Positions 33,823-43,128 of a stretch of DNA of 64,000 nt are shown here, one piece after another. The notes under the pieces were generated by a model. It ran no database searches, had not been told where the DNA came from, and saw only the letters and a list, made by a program, of their open reading frames with translations. A program made the position numbers and the translations under genes. Where the stretch lies: NCBI GenBank assembly GCA_964425255.1, contig CAYRMV010000002.1, positions 1-64,000 of the forward strand, given 5' to 3'. The DNA comes from CAYRMV01 sp964425255 (GTDB lineage Bacteria > Bacteroidota > Bacteroidia > Flavobacteriales_D > Crocinitomicaceae). How positions within the stretch are numbered: the stretch's first letter is position 1; each line of letters begins with the position of its first letter.

Positions 33823-33839
33823 AACCAAAAACAAAGAAT

Positions 33840-35738
33840 ATGAATAAGTTACAAATTAAAAGTTTTGATGAATATCAAGAGAAATACAAGCAAAGTGTTG
33901 AGGATCCTGCAGGATTTTGGGGCGAAATAGCCGAAGAATTTCAATGGATGAAAAAATGGGACTCTGTCCTTGAATGGAATTTTGACGAACCGAAAATCGA
34001 ATGGTTCAAAGGGGCTAAATTGAATATTACCGAAAATGTGTTGGATCGTCACTTAGCAAAAAGAGGAAATAAATTGGCACTAATCTGGGAACCCAATGAC
34101 CCGAAACAACGCTTTATTCGCTATACTTACCGCGAATTACATGATTTGGTATGTCAGTTCGCTAATTCATTAAAATCACAAGGGGTTCAAAAAGGAGATC
34201 GTGTTTGTATCTACATGCCGATGATTCCTGAACTAACGGTTGCTGTTCTAGCTTGCGCGCGCATTGGTGCAGTTCATTCTGTAATCTTTGCTGGATTCTC
34301 TGCAAATGCTGTAGCTGACCGTGTTAATGATGCGGAAGCTAAAATGATTATAACAGCAGATGGTTTGAATCGGGGTGCAAAACAAATTCCACTCAAACGA
34401 GTAGTGGATGAAGCTCTTGAAATGTGTGCGTCAGTTGAGAAAGTAATCGTTTTTGATTGCTTAGGTTGGTTGCCTCACATGAAAGAAGGTAGAGATTTGT
34501 GGTGGCACGATGTCATCCAAGGTGAATCCAAAGTTTGCCCTGCTGAACCAATGGATGCGGAAGATATGTTATTTATTTTATACACTTCGGGTTCTACAGG
34601 AAAACCAAAAGGGGTGGTGCATACTTGCGGAGGTTATATGGTTTATACGGCATACACTTTTCAAAATGTATATCAATATGATGAATCTGATATTTATTGG
34701 TGTACTGCAGATGTTGGCTGGATTACTGGTCACTCGTACATCATTTATGGACCGCTTTTATCGGGTGCAACAACTGTGATGTTTGAAGGAATTCCTACTT
34801 ATCCAGATGCAGGTCGTTTTTGGCAAGTAATAGATAAGCATGGTGTGAATCAATTCTTGACCGCTCCAACTGCTATCCGTTCTTTGATGGCGTATGGGGA
34901 AGATCATGTTTTATCTTATAGCTTAGATTCGTTGAAAGTAATCGGTTCTGTAGGTGAACCAATTAATGAAGAAGCTTGGAAATGGTATTATTTGCATGTT
35001 GGAAAAGAGAAATGCCCAGTTGTTGACAATTGGTGGCAAACGGAAACGGGAGGAATCATGATTTCTGGAATAGGTTCGATTTCTCCTATGAAACCAACCT
35101 ATGCAGGGTATCCTTTACCTGGTGTTCAACCGGTGTTATTGGATCAAGAAGGAAATGAAATCCAAGAAGCAAATATTGAAGGTTATTTGTGTATCAAACA
35201 TCCATGGCCTTCCATGTTACGCACTACTTTCGGGGATCATGAGCGTTGCCGTGTAACTTATTTTTCTCATTACAATGGTTATTATTTTACTGGAGACGGT
35301 GCTAAACGGGACGAATCGGGCATGTATCGTATCATCGGAAGAATTGATGATGTAATCAATGTATCTGGTCATCGTTTTGGTACAGCAGAAATCGAAAATG
35401 CGATCAACACAAATAAAATGGTGATTGAATCTGCTGTTGTTGGTTATCCTCACCCAGTGAAAGGTCAATCGATTTATGCTTTTGTGGTATGTGATAGTGC
35501 ACCAGAAGACCTAGCAATGGCGCGTGGTGAAGTGGTCGAATCGGTGGTTGCAGAAATAGGAAAAATTGCTGTTCCAGAAAAAATTCAATTTGTCTCTGGT
35601 TTGCCAAAAACACGATCAGGAAAAATTATGAGACGAATTTTACGCAAAGTGGCGGAAGGCGATGTTTCTAGCTTAGGGGATACTTCTACATTATTAGATC
35701 CTCAAATTGTGGATGAAATTGTTTCAAATGCTTTATAA
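33840..35738 (+). CDS. acs: acetyl-CoA synthetase
   Basis: This 632-residue AMP-forming ligase activates acetate to acetyl-CoA. The P-loop-like motif is YTSGSTGKPKGVVHT; DNWWQTETGGIMIS and YYFTGDGAKRDESGMYRIIGR are the conserved adenylation and hinge blocks; the C-terminal KTRSGKIMRRILRK carries the catalytic Lys that is a common acetylation target. Length fits the family. It closes the operon with the symporter-kinase and receiver genes. A divergent-family ScfR/RamB-type regulator lies beyond the terminator. Propionate could be an alternative substrate. Confidence 0.96.
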   Translation: MNKLQIKSFDEYQEKYKQSVEDPAGFWGEIAEEFQWMKKWDSVLEWNFDEPKIEWFKGAKLNITENVLDRHLAKRGNKLALIWEPNDPKQRFIRYTYRELHDLVCQFANSLKSQGVQKGDRVCIYMPMIPELTVAVLACARIGAVHSVIFAGFSANAVADRVNDAEAKMIITADGLNRGAKQIPLKRVVDEALEMCASVEKVIVFDCLGWLPHMKEGRDLWWHDVIQGESKVCPAEPMDAEDMLFILYTSGSTGKPKGVVHTCGGYMVYTAYTFQNVYQYDESDIYWCTADVGWITGHSYIIYGPLLSGATTVMFEGIPTYPDAGRFWQVIDKHGVNQFLTAPTAIRSLMAYGEDHVLSYSLDSLKVIGSVGEPINEEAWKWYYLHVGKEKCPVVDNWWQTETGGIMISGIGSISPMKPTYAGYPLPGVQPVLLDQEGNEIQEANIEGYLCIKHPWPSMLRTTFGDHERCRVTYFSHYNGYYFTGDGAKRDESGMYRIIGRIDDVINVSGHRFGTAEIENAINTNKMVIESAVVGYPHPVKGQSIYAFVVCDSAPEDLAMARGEVVESVVAEIGKIAVPEKIQFVSGLPKTRSGKIMRRILRKVAEGDVSSLGDTSTLLDPQIVDEIVSNAL

Positions 35739-35756
35739 AAAGGATCAAAAACAGGT

Positions 35757-35787
35757 AAAAAGTGCATTTTCGGGTGCACTTTTTTTG
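35757..35787 (+). terminator. rho-independent terminator of acs
   Basis: Stem aaagtgca / tgcacttt with an 8-nt loop, followed by TTTTTGTTTTT. Confidence 0.88.
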
Positions 35788-35840
35788 TTTTTCGTCCAAA
35801 TTGAGGGGCTAGCCCCCTATTTATCCCTATGTGTTCATAG

Positions 35841-35848
35841 TATATTTG
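35841..35848 (+). promoter_or_regulatory. -7 box (TATATTTG) in the acs-scfR intergenic region
   Basis: An exact TAnnTTTG match with no ORF after it but a terminator about 150 nt downstream. The -33 position shows no clear TTG. Confidence 0.45.
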
Positions 35849-35849
35849 T

Positions 35850-36012
35850 ATACACCATCATTGGAACTACTACTACAAATGTTTCAGTAATGTGAGCATA
35901 GTTGAAAAGCAGTTTTTGAAGTTTACTGTTAGGTTAGGTATTAGAGAGACTATGTGAAGTTTTTAGGAGTTATTGATTTACAGAAGCCCGGATTTTTTCG
36001 GGCTTTTGTAGT
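35850..36012 (+). ncRNA. candidate small RNA between acs and the ScfR gene
   Basis: The 348-bp gap between 35739 and 36086 holds no gene but has, in order, the acs terminator, a -7 box at 35841, about 150 nt of non-coding sequence, and a strong terminator (cagaagcccg / cgggcttttg with a T-rich loop, 35981-36010). Inside, catagt pairs with actatg and encloses a shorter stem-loop (agt/act). Bacteroidota 6S-type RNAs are of similar length, but I cannot match one by sequence. The 5' end is only inferred. Confidence 0.35.
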
Positions 36013-36086
36013 TTATTTCATTTTTATATTTACCTAAATTGGTAATCCGTTAATTTTCAAGAAATTATTTTCGTAATAGAATAAAT

Positions 36087-37571
36087 TCATTCTTTGCCGA
36101 ATTTCGACATCAGTTCATCCACAACACGGTCTGTTTCTTGAAATCGTTGCTCACGTTCTAATATACTCGGAGGAGCTACGCGATCCGTACAGTCTAAAAT
36201 CGAACAAGTTTCACAAGTAACACCTACAGTACTTTTTGGAATCGCTTCATCTTGTAGAAATTGAATTTTGTTTTGAGCTGCTGCATTCACATGAATTCCC
36301 AACGCGATACTGCGATAATATCCACCTCGGATGGGGTCTTTTGTTGCCGAACATAAAACCAAATAGTTGTTTTCAGATCGATTGAAATGAGAAATTTGTA
36401 CATCTATCAAATGATCCAAGTTTGTTTTTGGTAATTGAGCAACATTTTTAATAGCAATCCAACGTCGGCAATGCTGCTGATGGTTTTCATTACCATGAGG
36501 TTCATGCGTTGTTGTGATATGCAATTCTTTTGTTAGTTGAAATGAATTTCGCTCTGGTTTGTGACGCATTCGGAGAAAAAACAAACTTTTCAAGCCAAAA
36601 TCTTTGGGTAAAATGTTAGTCAACCGTTGGTAAAATGTTTCTGGTGAATCGGTAAACTGGTAAATTATTTTTTCTAATTCCTGTGAATCAAATTCTTTTT
36701 TCTCAAAGAATTGCTTCATTTCTGCAACAAGTCTTTTACGTGGAATCATCAATGCTCCAGCAAAATAACTGGCATAGAAATTATTCAAAACTTGGTCAAA
36801 CGTTTCAAATTTAATCCATGAAAAAGTATACAATCGGTCAGTAATCTGTAAGTAATTGTATGCGATTTCTTTTGCGTAAATAAATGCTCTTTGCGATTCA
36901 TCTGTTTCTTTCGATATGAGCAATGTTTTGGTCGATGGTACAAATACAGAACGCAAATTGGATAATTCTTTGTGTTGTTCCAATTCATCGTTGTTAATCG
37001 TGTATCCATATTCTTCAATCAAAATATCTTCCAGTTCTTGTGCTGTCAATTTGTGATTTGTAGAGATAGAATACGCTTTTGAGAAATTAACAGCTTCTTG
37101 TTCTACCCAGTCAAAATAATTGTTATTCGCCTCTTGGTATGATCGCAAAGCCGCCAAATAGAAGTTTTCTCTTCGTACATTGTATTGTTTTGATATTTCA
37201 ATTAATGTCGATATGAATGCATTTACTTTTAAAGGTGCTTCTGCGATGATATCAATTAAATCTGCTTCGCGAATTCCAAATAATTCTAATGGAATTTCCT
37301 TCAAAATTCGAGACTGTAAAATTTCCCCTATGGGAGCTAGATTTTTATCCAATTTCAGTGAAACCAAATGATCATACGTTGTTTCTAATGCTTCTGAAAG
37401 GAGAAGAATCTTGTCTCTTTTAGGATATTTTTTTCCTTTTTCAATTTCATTCAGGTATGATTTTGAAAGTCCCGTAATTTTTGACAAGCCAAACAAAGAT
37501 AGATTTCGATCTGTCCTTATTTGTTTCAATTTTAATCCAAAAATTAATCGAATATACTCTTCTTCAATCAT
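36087..37571 (-). CDS. ScfR/RamB-type XRE regulator (short-chain acyl-CoA responsive)
   Basis: This 494-residue regulator begins with an XRE helix-turn-helix (LKQIRTDRNLSLFGLSKITG then KSYLNEIEKGKKYPKRDKI). A central region resembles the IrrE/ImmA-like fold (ASYFAGALMIPRKRLVAEM). The C-terminal DUF2083-type region has conserved Cys residues (VTCETCSILDCTDRVAPPSI). RamB and related ScfR proteins control acetate and propionate genes and may sense acyl-CoA. I choose the ATG at 37571 (MIEEEYIRLIFG); upstream in-frame residues overlap the promoter and a palindrome. Its position beyond acs supports control of acetate use. It is transcribed towards acs. Confidence 0.87.
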   Translation of the reverse strand: MIEEEYIRLIFGLKLKQIRTDRNLSLFGLSKITGLSKSYLNEIEKGKKYPKRDKILLLSEALETTYDHLVSLKLDKNLAPIGEILQSRILKEIPLELFGIREADLIDIIAEAPLKVNAFISTLIEISKQYNVRRENFYLAALRSYQEANNNYFDWVEQEAVNFSKAYSISTNHKLTAQELEDILIEEYGYTINNDELEQHKELSNLRSVFVPSTKTLLISKETDESQRAFIYAKEIAYNYLQITDRLYTFSWIKFETFDQVLNNFYASYFAGALMIPRKRLVAEMKQFFEKKEFDSQELEKIIYQFTDSPETFYQRLTNILPKDFGLKSLFFLRMRHKPERNSFQLTKELHITTTHEPHGNENHQQHCRRWIAIKNVAQLPKTNLDHLIDVQISHFNRSENNYLVLCSATKDPIRGGYYRSIALGIHVNAAAQNKIQFLQDEAIPKSTVGVTCETCSILDCTDRVAPPSILEREQRFQETDRVVDELMSKFGKE

Positions 37572-37586
37572 GCGAAATATTATTTG

Positions 37587-37603
37587 CCTTTGACAAACAA
37601 AGG
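37587..37603. promoter_or_regulatory. palindromic operator candidate upstream of the ScfR gene
   Basis: CCTTTG-N5-CAAAGG lies 16 nt upstream of the ATG and overlaps a minus-strand CACCTTTG that resembles a -7 box. TTTG/CAAA half-sites recall RamB-type sites, so autoregulation is possible. Confidence 0.45.
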
Positions 37604-37620
37604 TGCGATTTTTTCTTAGA

Positions 37621-37653
37621 CAAAAAAAGCTGTTCTTCAACGAGGAACAGCTT
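37621..37653 (-). terminator. rho-independent terminator of the LacI-family gene
   Basis: Stem aagctgttc / gaacagctt with a 9-nt loop; on the minus strand it is followed by TTTTTTTG. Confidence 0.85.
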
Positions 37654-37675
37654 TACAAATTATTTATTTGATTTC

Positions 37676-38647
37676 TTAATGCGAACTTCGTTCATTAAAA
37701 ACACAATTCAAAAACAAATGATTGCCTCTTTTTTGTTCTGCTTCCAAGCGTTTCATCAACTGAGAAACTGTATGCATTCCTATTTCATGAATTGGCTGAC
37801 GTAGCGCCGAAATACTCGGATTTGTATATGCAAAAGCTAAGTCATCTTCAAATGACAAAACTTTCAACTCATTCGGAACTTGAATTTTATACGATTGAAT
37901 TAAATCCAAACATTGCAATGTTGCAGTTGAATCGATGCTCAATACGGCATCATATCCAGCTTGAATCGGATTGGATTTTACTAGTTCACGACTTGTTAAT
38001 AGCTCAAATGAGATTCCAGCTTCTTGTGCTGCCTTACTTACACCATTAATTCTTGCCTGCACCGAGTGTGCATTTGTTTCATGGTGAACAACTGCAAGTT
38101 TTTTTGGTTTCGAAGAAAATTTACTCACCAATTCATGCGCTTCTTTGTAGTAATCAATTCCTACAAAATCACCAAATTCATCCGCAATGCGATCCATGAA
38201 AACCACTGGAATTGGCGTGTTATCAAGCAAAGGTTGTAATGGAGCCACTTCGTTACAGTGAACAATAATCATTCCGTCAATCGAGCGATTAATCAATTCT
38301 TCCACCAATTCAATCTCCAAACTAGGATCGTCATTCGTGTTGACAATGAATACATTATATCCTTTTGTAAACAATTCTTGTTGAATCATTTTACTCAAAC
38401 CCGCATAAAGTGGTTTGGTGATATCTGGAACAACTAATCCAACTGTTTTTGTTTTCCCTTCACGCAAACTTTTAGCAAAAAAATTAGGAACATAGTTGAG
38501 TTCTTTGGCTTTTTCGCGAATGGCTTTTTGTGTTTCGGGACTAATATTATATTGATCTCCTTTGTCATTTAATACAAATGAAACGGTTGACTTCGATATT
38601 CCGAGACTCGAAGCTATATCGGCTAATGAGACTTTTTTACTGGACAC
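37676..38647 (-). CDS. LacI-family transcriptional regulator
   Basis: This 323-residue repressor-type protein has the N-terminal LacI helix-turn-helix (VSLADIASSLGISKSTVSFV) and hinge NYVPNFFAKSLREGKTKTVG, then a periplasmic-binding-protein-like effector domain (VGLVVPDITKPLYAGLSKMI, DGMIIVHCNE, FEDDLAFAYTNPSISALRQP). It ends NERSSH. It starts 21 nt after gpsA on the same strand, so the two may be cotranscribed. No sugar gene is nearby, and the effector is unknown. Confidence 0.93.
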   Translation of the reverse strand: MSSKKVSLADIASSLGISKSTVSFVLNDKGDQYNISPETQKAIREKAKELNYVPNFFAKSLREGKTKTVGLVVPDITKPLYAGLSKMIQQELFTKGYNVFIVNTNDDPSLEIELVEELINRSIDGMIIVHCNEVAPLQPLLDNTPIPVVFMDRIADEFGDFVGIDYYKEAHELVSKFSSKPKKLAVVHHETNAHSVQARINGVSKAAQEAGISFELLTSRELVKSNPIQAGYDAVLSIDSTATLQCLDLIQSYKIQVPNELKVLSFEDDLAFAYTNPSISALRQPIHEIGMHTVSQLMKRLEAEQKRGNHLFLNCVFNERSSH

Positions 38648-38668
38648 TTTAATTCGATTTTTGGATGA

Positions 38669-39667
38669 TTAACTCAATTTGTCTGTCAAGATACGCATTT
38701 CTATTACAGGTGAAATACGTTCATACAGAATATTATATACCGCTTCAACGATCGGCATTTCGACTTGGAATTTTTTGTTGATTTCAACGACACTTTTTAC
38801 AGCAAAATATCCTTCTGCTATCATATCCATCTCCAATTGTGCTGTTTTTACCGAATATCCTTTTCCAATCATAAAACCAAAGGTGCGATTGCGAGAAAAT
38901 TTGGAATAAGCAGTAACCAACAAATCACCTAAGTAAGCACTTGATTTCACATCTCGGTGAATCGGGCTAACTTCGTCAATAAAATTTTCTATTTCTTGTA
39001 TTGCATTGGATATCAATACGGCTTGAAAATTATCGCCATATCCCAATCCCGCACAAATTCCCGAAGCGATGGAATACACATTTTTTAGAATAGCAGAAAG
39101 TTCTGTTCCAAATAAATCATCTGAAACGGTTGTTTTGATGTACCTACATGCTAACAAATCAGCCATTGTGTCTGCAATTCCTTCGTCTTGACAAGCAATA
39201 GTGAGGTACGATAAACGTTCCAATGCAACTTCTTCCGCGTGACAAGGACCACAAATAATCCCAATTTTAGAATAAGGAGTTTGAAATGTTTTGTGAATGT
39301 ATCTTGCTGGAATGGCGTTGTATTCAGGAACGATTCCTTTTACAGCTGAAAAAACTGCTTTCCCTTCAAATAATTTGGGTGAAATGTGCTCGAACAATTT
39401 GTATAAAAAAGCAGATGGTGTGGCTATGATGACTATATCTGCGGGTTCGATAATTTCTTCTAAATTGGTGGAAACATTGATTTTATTCAAATCAAATTCC
39501 ACAGATTGCAGGTATCGTGGATTGTGACGATATTTCAGAATGTGAGCAACTTGTCCGTCACTTCGCATCCACCAGTTTACCGATGTAAGGTTGTTACATA
39601 GGATTTTCACCAATGCTGTTGCCCAACTTCCTCCTCCAATTACTGCTATTTTTTTTGGTTTATCCAT
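38669..39667 (-). CDS. gpsA: glycerol-3-phosphate dehydrogenase [NAD(P)+]
   Basis: This 332-residue cytoplasmic enzyme reduces dihydroxyacetone phosphate to sn-glycerol 3-phosphate for phospholipid synthesis. The Rossmann motif is AVIGGGSWATALV; FSAVKGI and ICGPCHAEEV are conserved substrate-side blocks; the catalytic Lys is in LKNVYSIASGICAGLGYGDN. The start is the ATG at 39667 (MDKPKKIAV), preceded by a TACCTTTG -7 box. Upstream in-frame residues would span that box. The downstream LacI-family gene probably shares its transcript. Confidence 0.95.
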   Translation of the reverse strand: MDKPKKIAVIGGGSWATALVKILCNNLTSVNWWMRSDGQVAHILKYRHNPRYLQSVEFDLNKINVSTNLEEIIEPADIVIIATPSAFLYKLFEHISPKLFEGKAVFSAVKGIVPEYNAIPARYIHKTFQTPYSKIGIICGPCHAEEVALERLSYLTIACQDEGIADTMADLLACRYIKTTVSDDLFGTELSAILKNVYSIASGICAGLGYGDNFQAVLISNAIQEIENFIDEVSPIHRDVKSSAYLGDLLVTAYSKFSRNRTFGFMIGKGYSVKTAQLEMDMIAEGYFAVKSVVEINKKFQVEMPIVEAVYNILYERISPVIEMRILTDKLS

Positions 39668-39683
39668 TTTCAAATCTGCCCTG

Positions 39684-39691
39684 CAAAGGTA
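39684..39691 (-). promoter_or_regulatory. -7 box (TACCTTTG) of gpsA
   Basis: A minus-strand exact TAnnTTTG match, 16 nt before the gpsA ATG. Confidence 0.6.
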
Positions 39692-39771
39692 CGCTAACTT
39701 TTTCAACTGTTAGATAATCACGCCTTTTTTTCTCATAGACGTCAACTTTTGGAATCTAATTAATTTTGATT

Positions 39772-42700
39772 TTAAGAAAAATTCATTTTCCAACCTCGAT
39801 TTTTTAAAGTTGAAATAAATGTAAATAGAGCCTGTGCATTTGGTATTTGGTTTTCAATTTGATGTATTGTGATTTGATTTCCATTGATTTCAGGGTCAAT
39901 GTTGTATGGGAATTTTATTAAACTATTTTCAGTTGAATTTTCAAGATTCATCACATAACGTTTCAACAGTTCGATAGATTCATTGTTTGTCGGTGGGAAA
40001 TCTTCCGCTTTGACCGATGAGAAAAAATGGATTTCTTGTTGCGCTCTACTGAAAAGGACGTTCAATCTTTTCGCTCCTTGACTCGAATTGATTGGGCCCA
40101 TTCTTAATTCAAATTTTCCACTTGGATTTTTTCCATAACCCAAACTAATTAGTAAAATTCCGCATTCGTCTCCTTGTATTTGTTCCAACGGACGAAAGAA
40201 AAAGTCATTTTCTTCTATTTTTTGCTCAAAAAGAAATTGTGTTTTTGGGGAAAGTTTACTCCAAATTAGCTTGCTCTGTTTTTCAGAAAATGCAACCACA
40301 CCCAATGATTTAACTCGATTGATATGTGTTTCGATCCATGTTGCAATCGCTTGAGCTTCTGGGTGATTAGTCCCTGCTTCGTAAATGCCATTTTCGATAA
40401 AATGCCAATTGAGTGGTTTTTGAGCATGTTTCGCAGATGGAAAAACAAGCAGTTTTTTATCGTAAAAATAGGTGTTCGAAAACGCGATTAGTGCAGAATG
40501 TTCACTGCGATAATGATGGTGTAAAAAGCAAGAATTTAAGTGAAATTTTGCTTGATGTAGAACGTCGTGTCCGAGTTGAATGTGATTAAAATAAGAACTT
40601 GGAGGCATTTGTTGTTCATCTCCTGCGATCACAATTCGTTTACTTCGTTGTAAGGATCCGAGAATGTGGGGAACCGGAATTTGACTTGCTTCATCCACCA
40701 AACACCAGTCAAAATAATTTGTTTCAAATGGAATTTGTTTGGAAACTTCTGCGGGCGTTGCTAACCATATTGGACAGATTGTTTCTATCCATAAACGGGC
40801 ATCCGATTGGATTAATTCGCGAAAATGCAAGTGGTTGCGCGATTTTGAAAATTGCTTGATCAAAATTGCTTTTCCTTTTTTAAGTTGAATTCTTTTTTCT
40901 CGTTGTTCTGCATTTAGTTTCGCAGGGTTGGCACGAAGCAATTCATGGTATGCGTGGAATTGTCTACATTTCAACGCATGAATTTCTTCGATTGTTGCTT
41001 TTTGTTCCCGTTCAATGGCTTGTTCAATTGCTTCTATTTGTTCCAAGAGTTTTGCTCCAGACCAATGAACTAAATCTGGGAATTGACCTTCCAGTTTTAT
41101 CCAGTTTGATTTGATTACATAGTTCTCTGCATCTTCCAAGTCATTCGCATAAGCCAGTATTTGAAGACCATTCGAGCCGATTTTTTCCCATAAAGATTGC
41201 TTTGAAACAAGTTGTTTAAACGATTCCGAACATAATTGTTGACAAAATTCGACTAGATTTAACTTTTGATCGTAATTGATTACGTTCTTTAATGTGTTTA
41301 GACAGGTTTTTAAATCTTTGTTATTGTTCAGTTCGTCTTTAATCTCTTCTGAAAGATGTGATATTTCATGTAATCTAGAAGCATGATTGGACCAATTTGA
41401 AATAAAATGCTGAATCGGGGCGTTTTCAATTTCAGGCTGTTGAATCTGAAACGCTGCATAATCAGTCAATAATTTTTTTCGCTGATTTTCAAGGATTAAG
41501 TATTTTTTCCAATCTTCTAAATGTGAAATAGAAAAAGGAATGGTTGGATGTAAATACGCTTGAATTTGTTTCTTTTGCTTAATTCTTGTCCAGAAATTTG
41601 TTGGTGGGTTGTTGAGCCAATTTTCGATTTGAAGCAAACTAGGTTCTATTTTCCAAACGGATTTATAACGTTGAACGGTTTCCCATTCCAACATAAATTG
41701 ATTCCAACGTTGTGTGATTTTTTTCCATTTAAGCTGTTTTTTTTCTTGTTGAATCCATGGATATTGAATAAAAAAGCTGTGTTCATAAAGAGACAAAAAC
41801 ACCTGTTGCGCTAATCGATTTTCAAAATCCTGCAAGGTGTTGATATGTAGCCTTGTTAAGATTTTTTCTAATTCTTTTGCGAGATAACGAAGGTCATCGG
41901 AAAATACGTTGTAATTGCTCCAAATACTTGGTTTTATTGCTGTTAATAAAAATCGTTCCGTTTCATTTGGAAAATATTCGAGCCAGTATTTTTTCTGATT
42001 TTTCCACTCTTTTAGTGTGATCGGTAAATCAACCCAAGGAGTTTTATGCCAAGAACCTTTGGACGTAATTTCTTTGAATTCCCAAAATGAAACACCTGAA
42101 AGAAGTTCTTTCTGCTTCAACCGTTCCAACCGTTGTTGCAATACATTCAGTCTCATTTCAGCTTCAGGAAGAACGGTTTTTTTCCTTTCAGTTGATGTCA
42201 AGGCTAGATTTTCCCAAACACGATGAAGCTGTTGGTACCATTCGCTTCTTTTTTGTTTTCCAGACAAAACCAAAAGGTAATCACTTAACCCGAGTTGTTC
42301 CAGTTTTTTTTGTACCACATGCAAAGCTGATTTTTTTTCAGAAACAACCAAGGCATTTTGGGAAGTTTGAAGTATTTTACCGAGTATTAACGTTAAAATT
42401 TGCGATTTACCAGTGCCTGGAGGACCTTGGATCACCAAATCTTCTTTTTCAATTTGAGTCAATATGTGTTTTTGATCAGAATCGACAGCAAGAATGTTTC
42501 CTATTGGAAAAATTATGGGTTCTCGAATAATTGGTGTTGGTTCACCTAAAAATAACTGTACTTGATTTTGCCATTCATCACACAGATCTAGACTACGTAA
42601 GTCACGCAAAATCGCAAAACGATCTGGATGAAATAAGTCAATTCCGCTCAAGTGAACAAGCTCACAAGGAAAAGAGAATTCCGCTAAAATTTGTTCAATC

Positions 42701-43125
42701 TGAACAATCATTTCCGTGAGCGATCCTGGTTGTACCTCCAAAGATATATTGGCTTCTTGTAAAAATAAATAATCCAAATAAGGATTTATTTCCCAGTTCT
42801 CTTCCGAAAAGTGGAGTGTGATTTCACTAGAAAAGGGTGTTTTTTTTGATTCTAAAGGAGTTAAAAACAAAGGACTTGTGTAGCTTTTTTCGTCTTTTTT
42901 CCAAACCAAAAAGCCTCCAGCAAGCGCGAGCGGATTCACACCAGTTTCGCGAATGGAATCTTGCACTGTTTTTAGTTTTTTATTCCATGTAGCATTGTTT
43001 GAAAAGCGGATCTCTGATGTGGGTGGGATTTCTATTTTCTCGCCAAGAAAATGTACCAAACAGTCACTATCTGGAAATGCAGTTAGCGCTTGAATATAGG
43101 GTTTGAGTACATCTTTGTTTTTCAT
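39772..43125 (-). CDS. superfamily 1 helicase/ATPase (UPF1-like, DUF4011-type)
   Basis: This 1117-residue protein has Walker A QGPPGTGKSQ at about 232-241, a long helical insertion of about 500 residues, then the second half of the motor: WCLVDEASQIPVP (Walker B DEAS, about 808), IVIAGDEQQMPPSSYF, GDECGILLISLGYG and NSSQGAKRLNVLFSRAQQEI. The N-terminal 200 residues are beta-rich and unassigned. No nuclease domain is evident at the C-terminus. Related large SF1 helicases occur in DNA repair and phage defence, but the role here is open. It starts 3 nt after the quinone oxidoreductase gene and is the last gene of the rsmI transcript. Confidence 0.85.
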   Translation of the reverse strand: MKNKDVLKPYIQALTAFPDSDCLVHFLGEKIEIPPTSEIRFSNNATWNKKLKTVQDSIRETGVNPLALAGGFLVWKKDEKSYTSPLFLTPLESKKTPFSSEITLHFSEENWEINPYLDYLFLQEANISLEVQPGSLTEMIVQIEQILAEFSFPCELVHLSGIDLFHPDRFAILRDLRSLDLCDEWQNQVQLFLGEPTPIIREPIIFPIGNILAVDSDQKHILTQIEKEDLVIQGPPGTGKSQILTLILGKILQTSQNALVVSEKKSALHVVQKKLEQLGLSDYLLVLSGKQKRSEWYQQLHRVWENLALTSTERKKTVLPEAEMRLNVLQQRLERLKQKELLSGVSFWEFKEITSKGSWHKTPWVDLPITLKEWKNQKKYWLEYFPNETERFLLTAIKPSIWSNYNVFSDDLRYLAKELEKILTRLHINTLQDFENRLAQQVFLSLYEHSFFIQYPWIQQEKKQLKWKKITQRWNQFMLEWETVQRYKSVWKIEPSLLQIENWLNNPPTNFWTRIKQKKQIQAYLHPTIPFSISHLEDWKKYLILENQRKKLLTDYAAFQIQQPEIENAPIQHFISNWSNHASRLHEISHLSEEIKDELNNNKDLKTCLNTLKNVINYDQKLNLVEFCQQLCSESFKQLVSKQSLWEKIGSNGLQILAYANDLEDAENYVIKSNWIKLEGQFPDLVHWSGAKLLEQIEAIEQAIEREQKATIEEIHALKCRQFHAYHELLRANPAKLNAEQREKRIQLKKGKAILIKQFSKSRNHLHFRELIQSDARLWIETICPIWLATPAEVSKQIPFETNYFDWCLVDEASQIPVPHILGSLQRSKRIVIAGDEQQMPPSSYFNHIQLGHDVLHQAKFHLNSCFLHHHYRSEHSALIAFSNTYFYDKKLLVFPSAKHAQKPLNWHFIENGIYEAGTNHPEAQAIATWIETHINRVKSLGVVAFSEKQSKLIWSKLSPKTQFLFEQKIEENDFFFRPLEQIQGDECGILLISLGYGKNPSGKFELRMGPINSSQGAKRLNVLFSRAQQEIHFFSSVKAEDFPPTNNESIELLKRYVMNLENSTENSLIKFPYNIDPEINGNQITIHQIENQIPNAQALFTFISTLKNRGWKMNFS

Positions 43126-43128
43126 TTA

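Noticed and set aside
35841..36012. Riboswitch for the ScfR gene
   Set aside because: The candidate RNA is on the strand opposite to the ScfR gene and ends in its own terminator, so it cannot be its leader.
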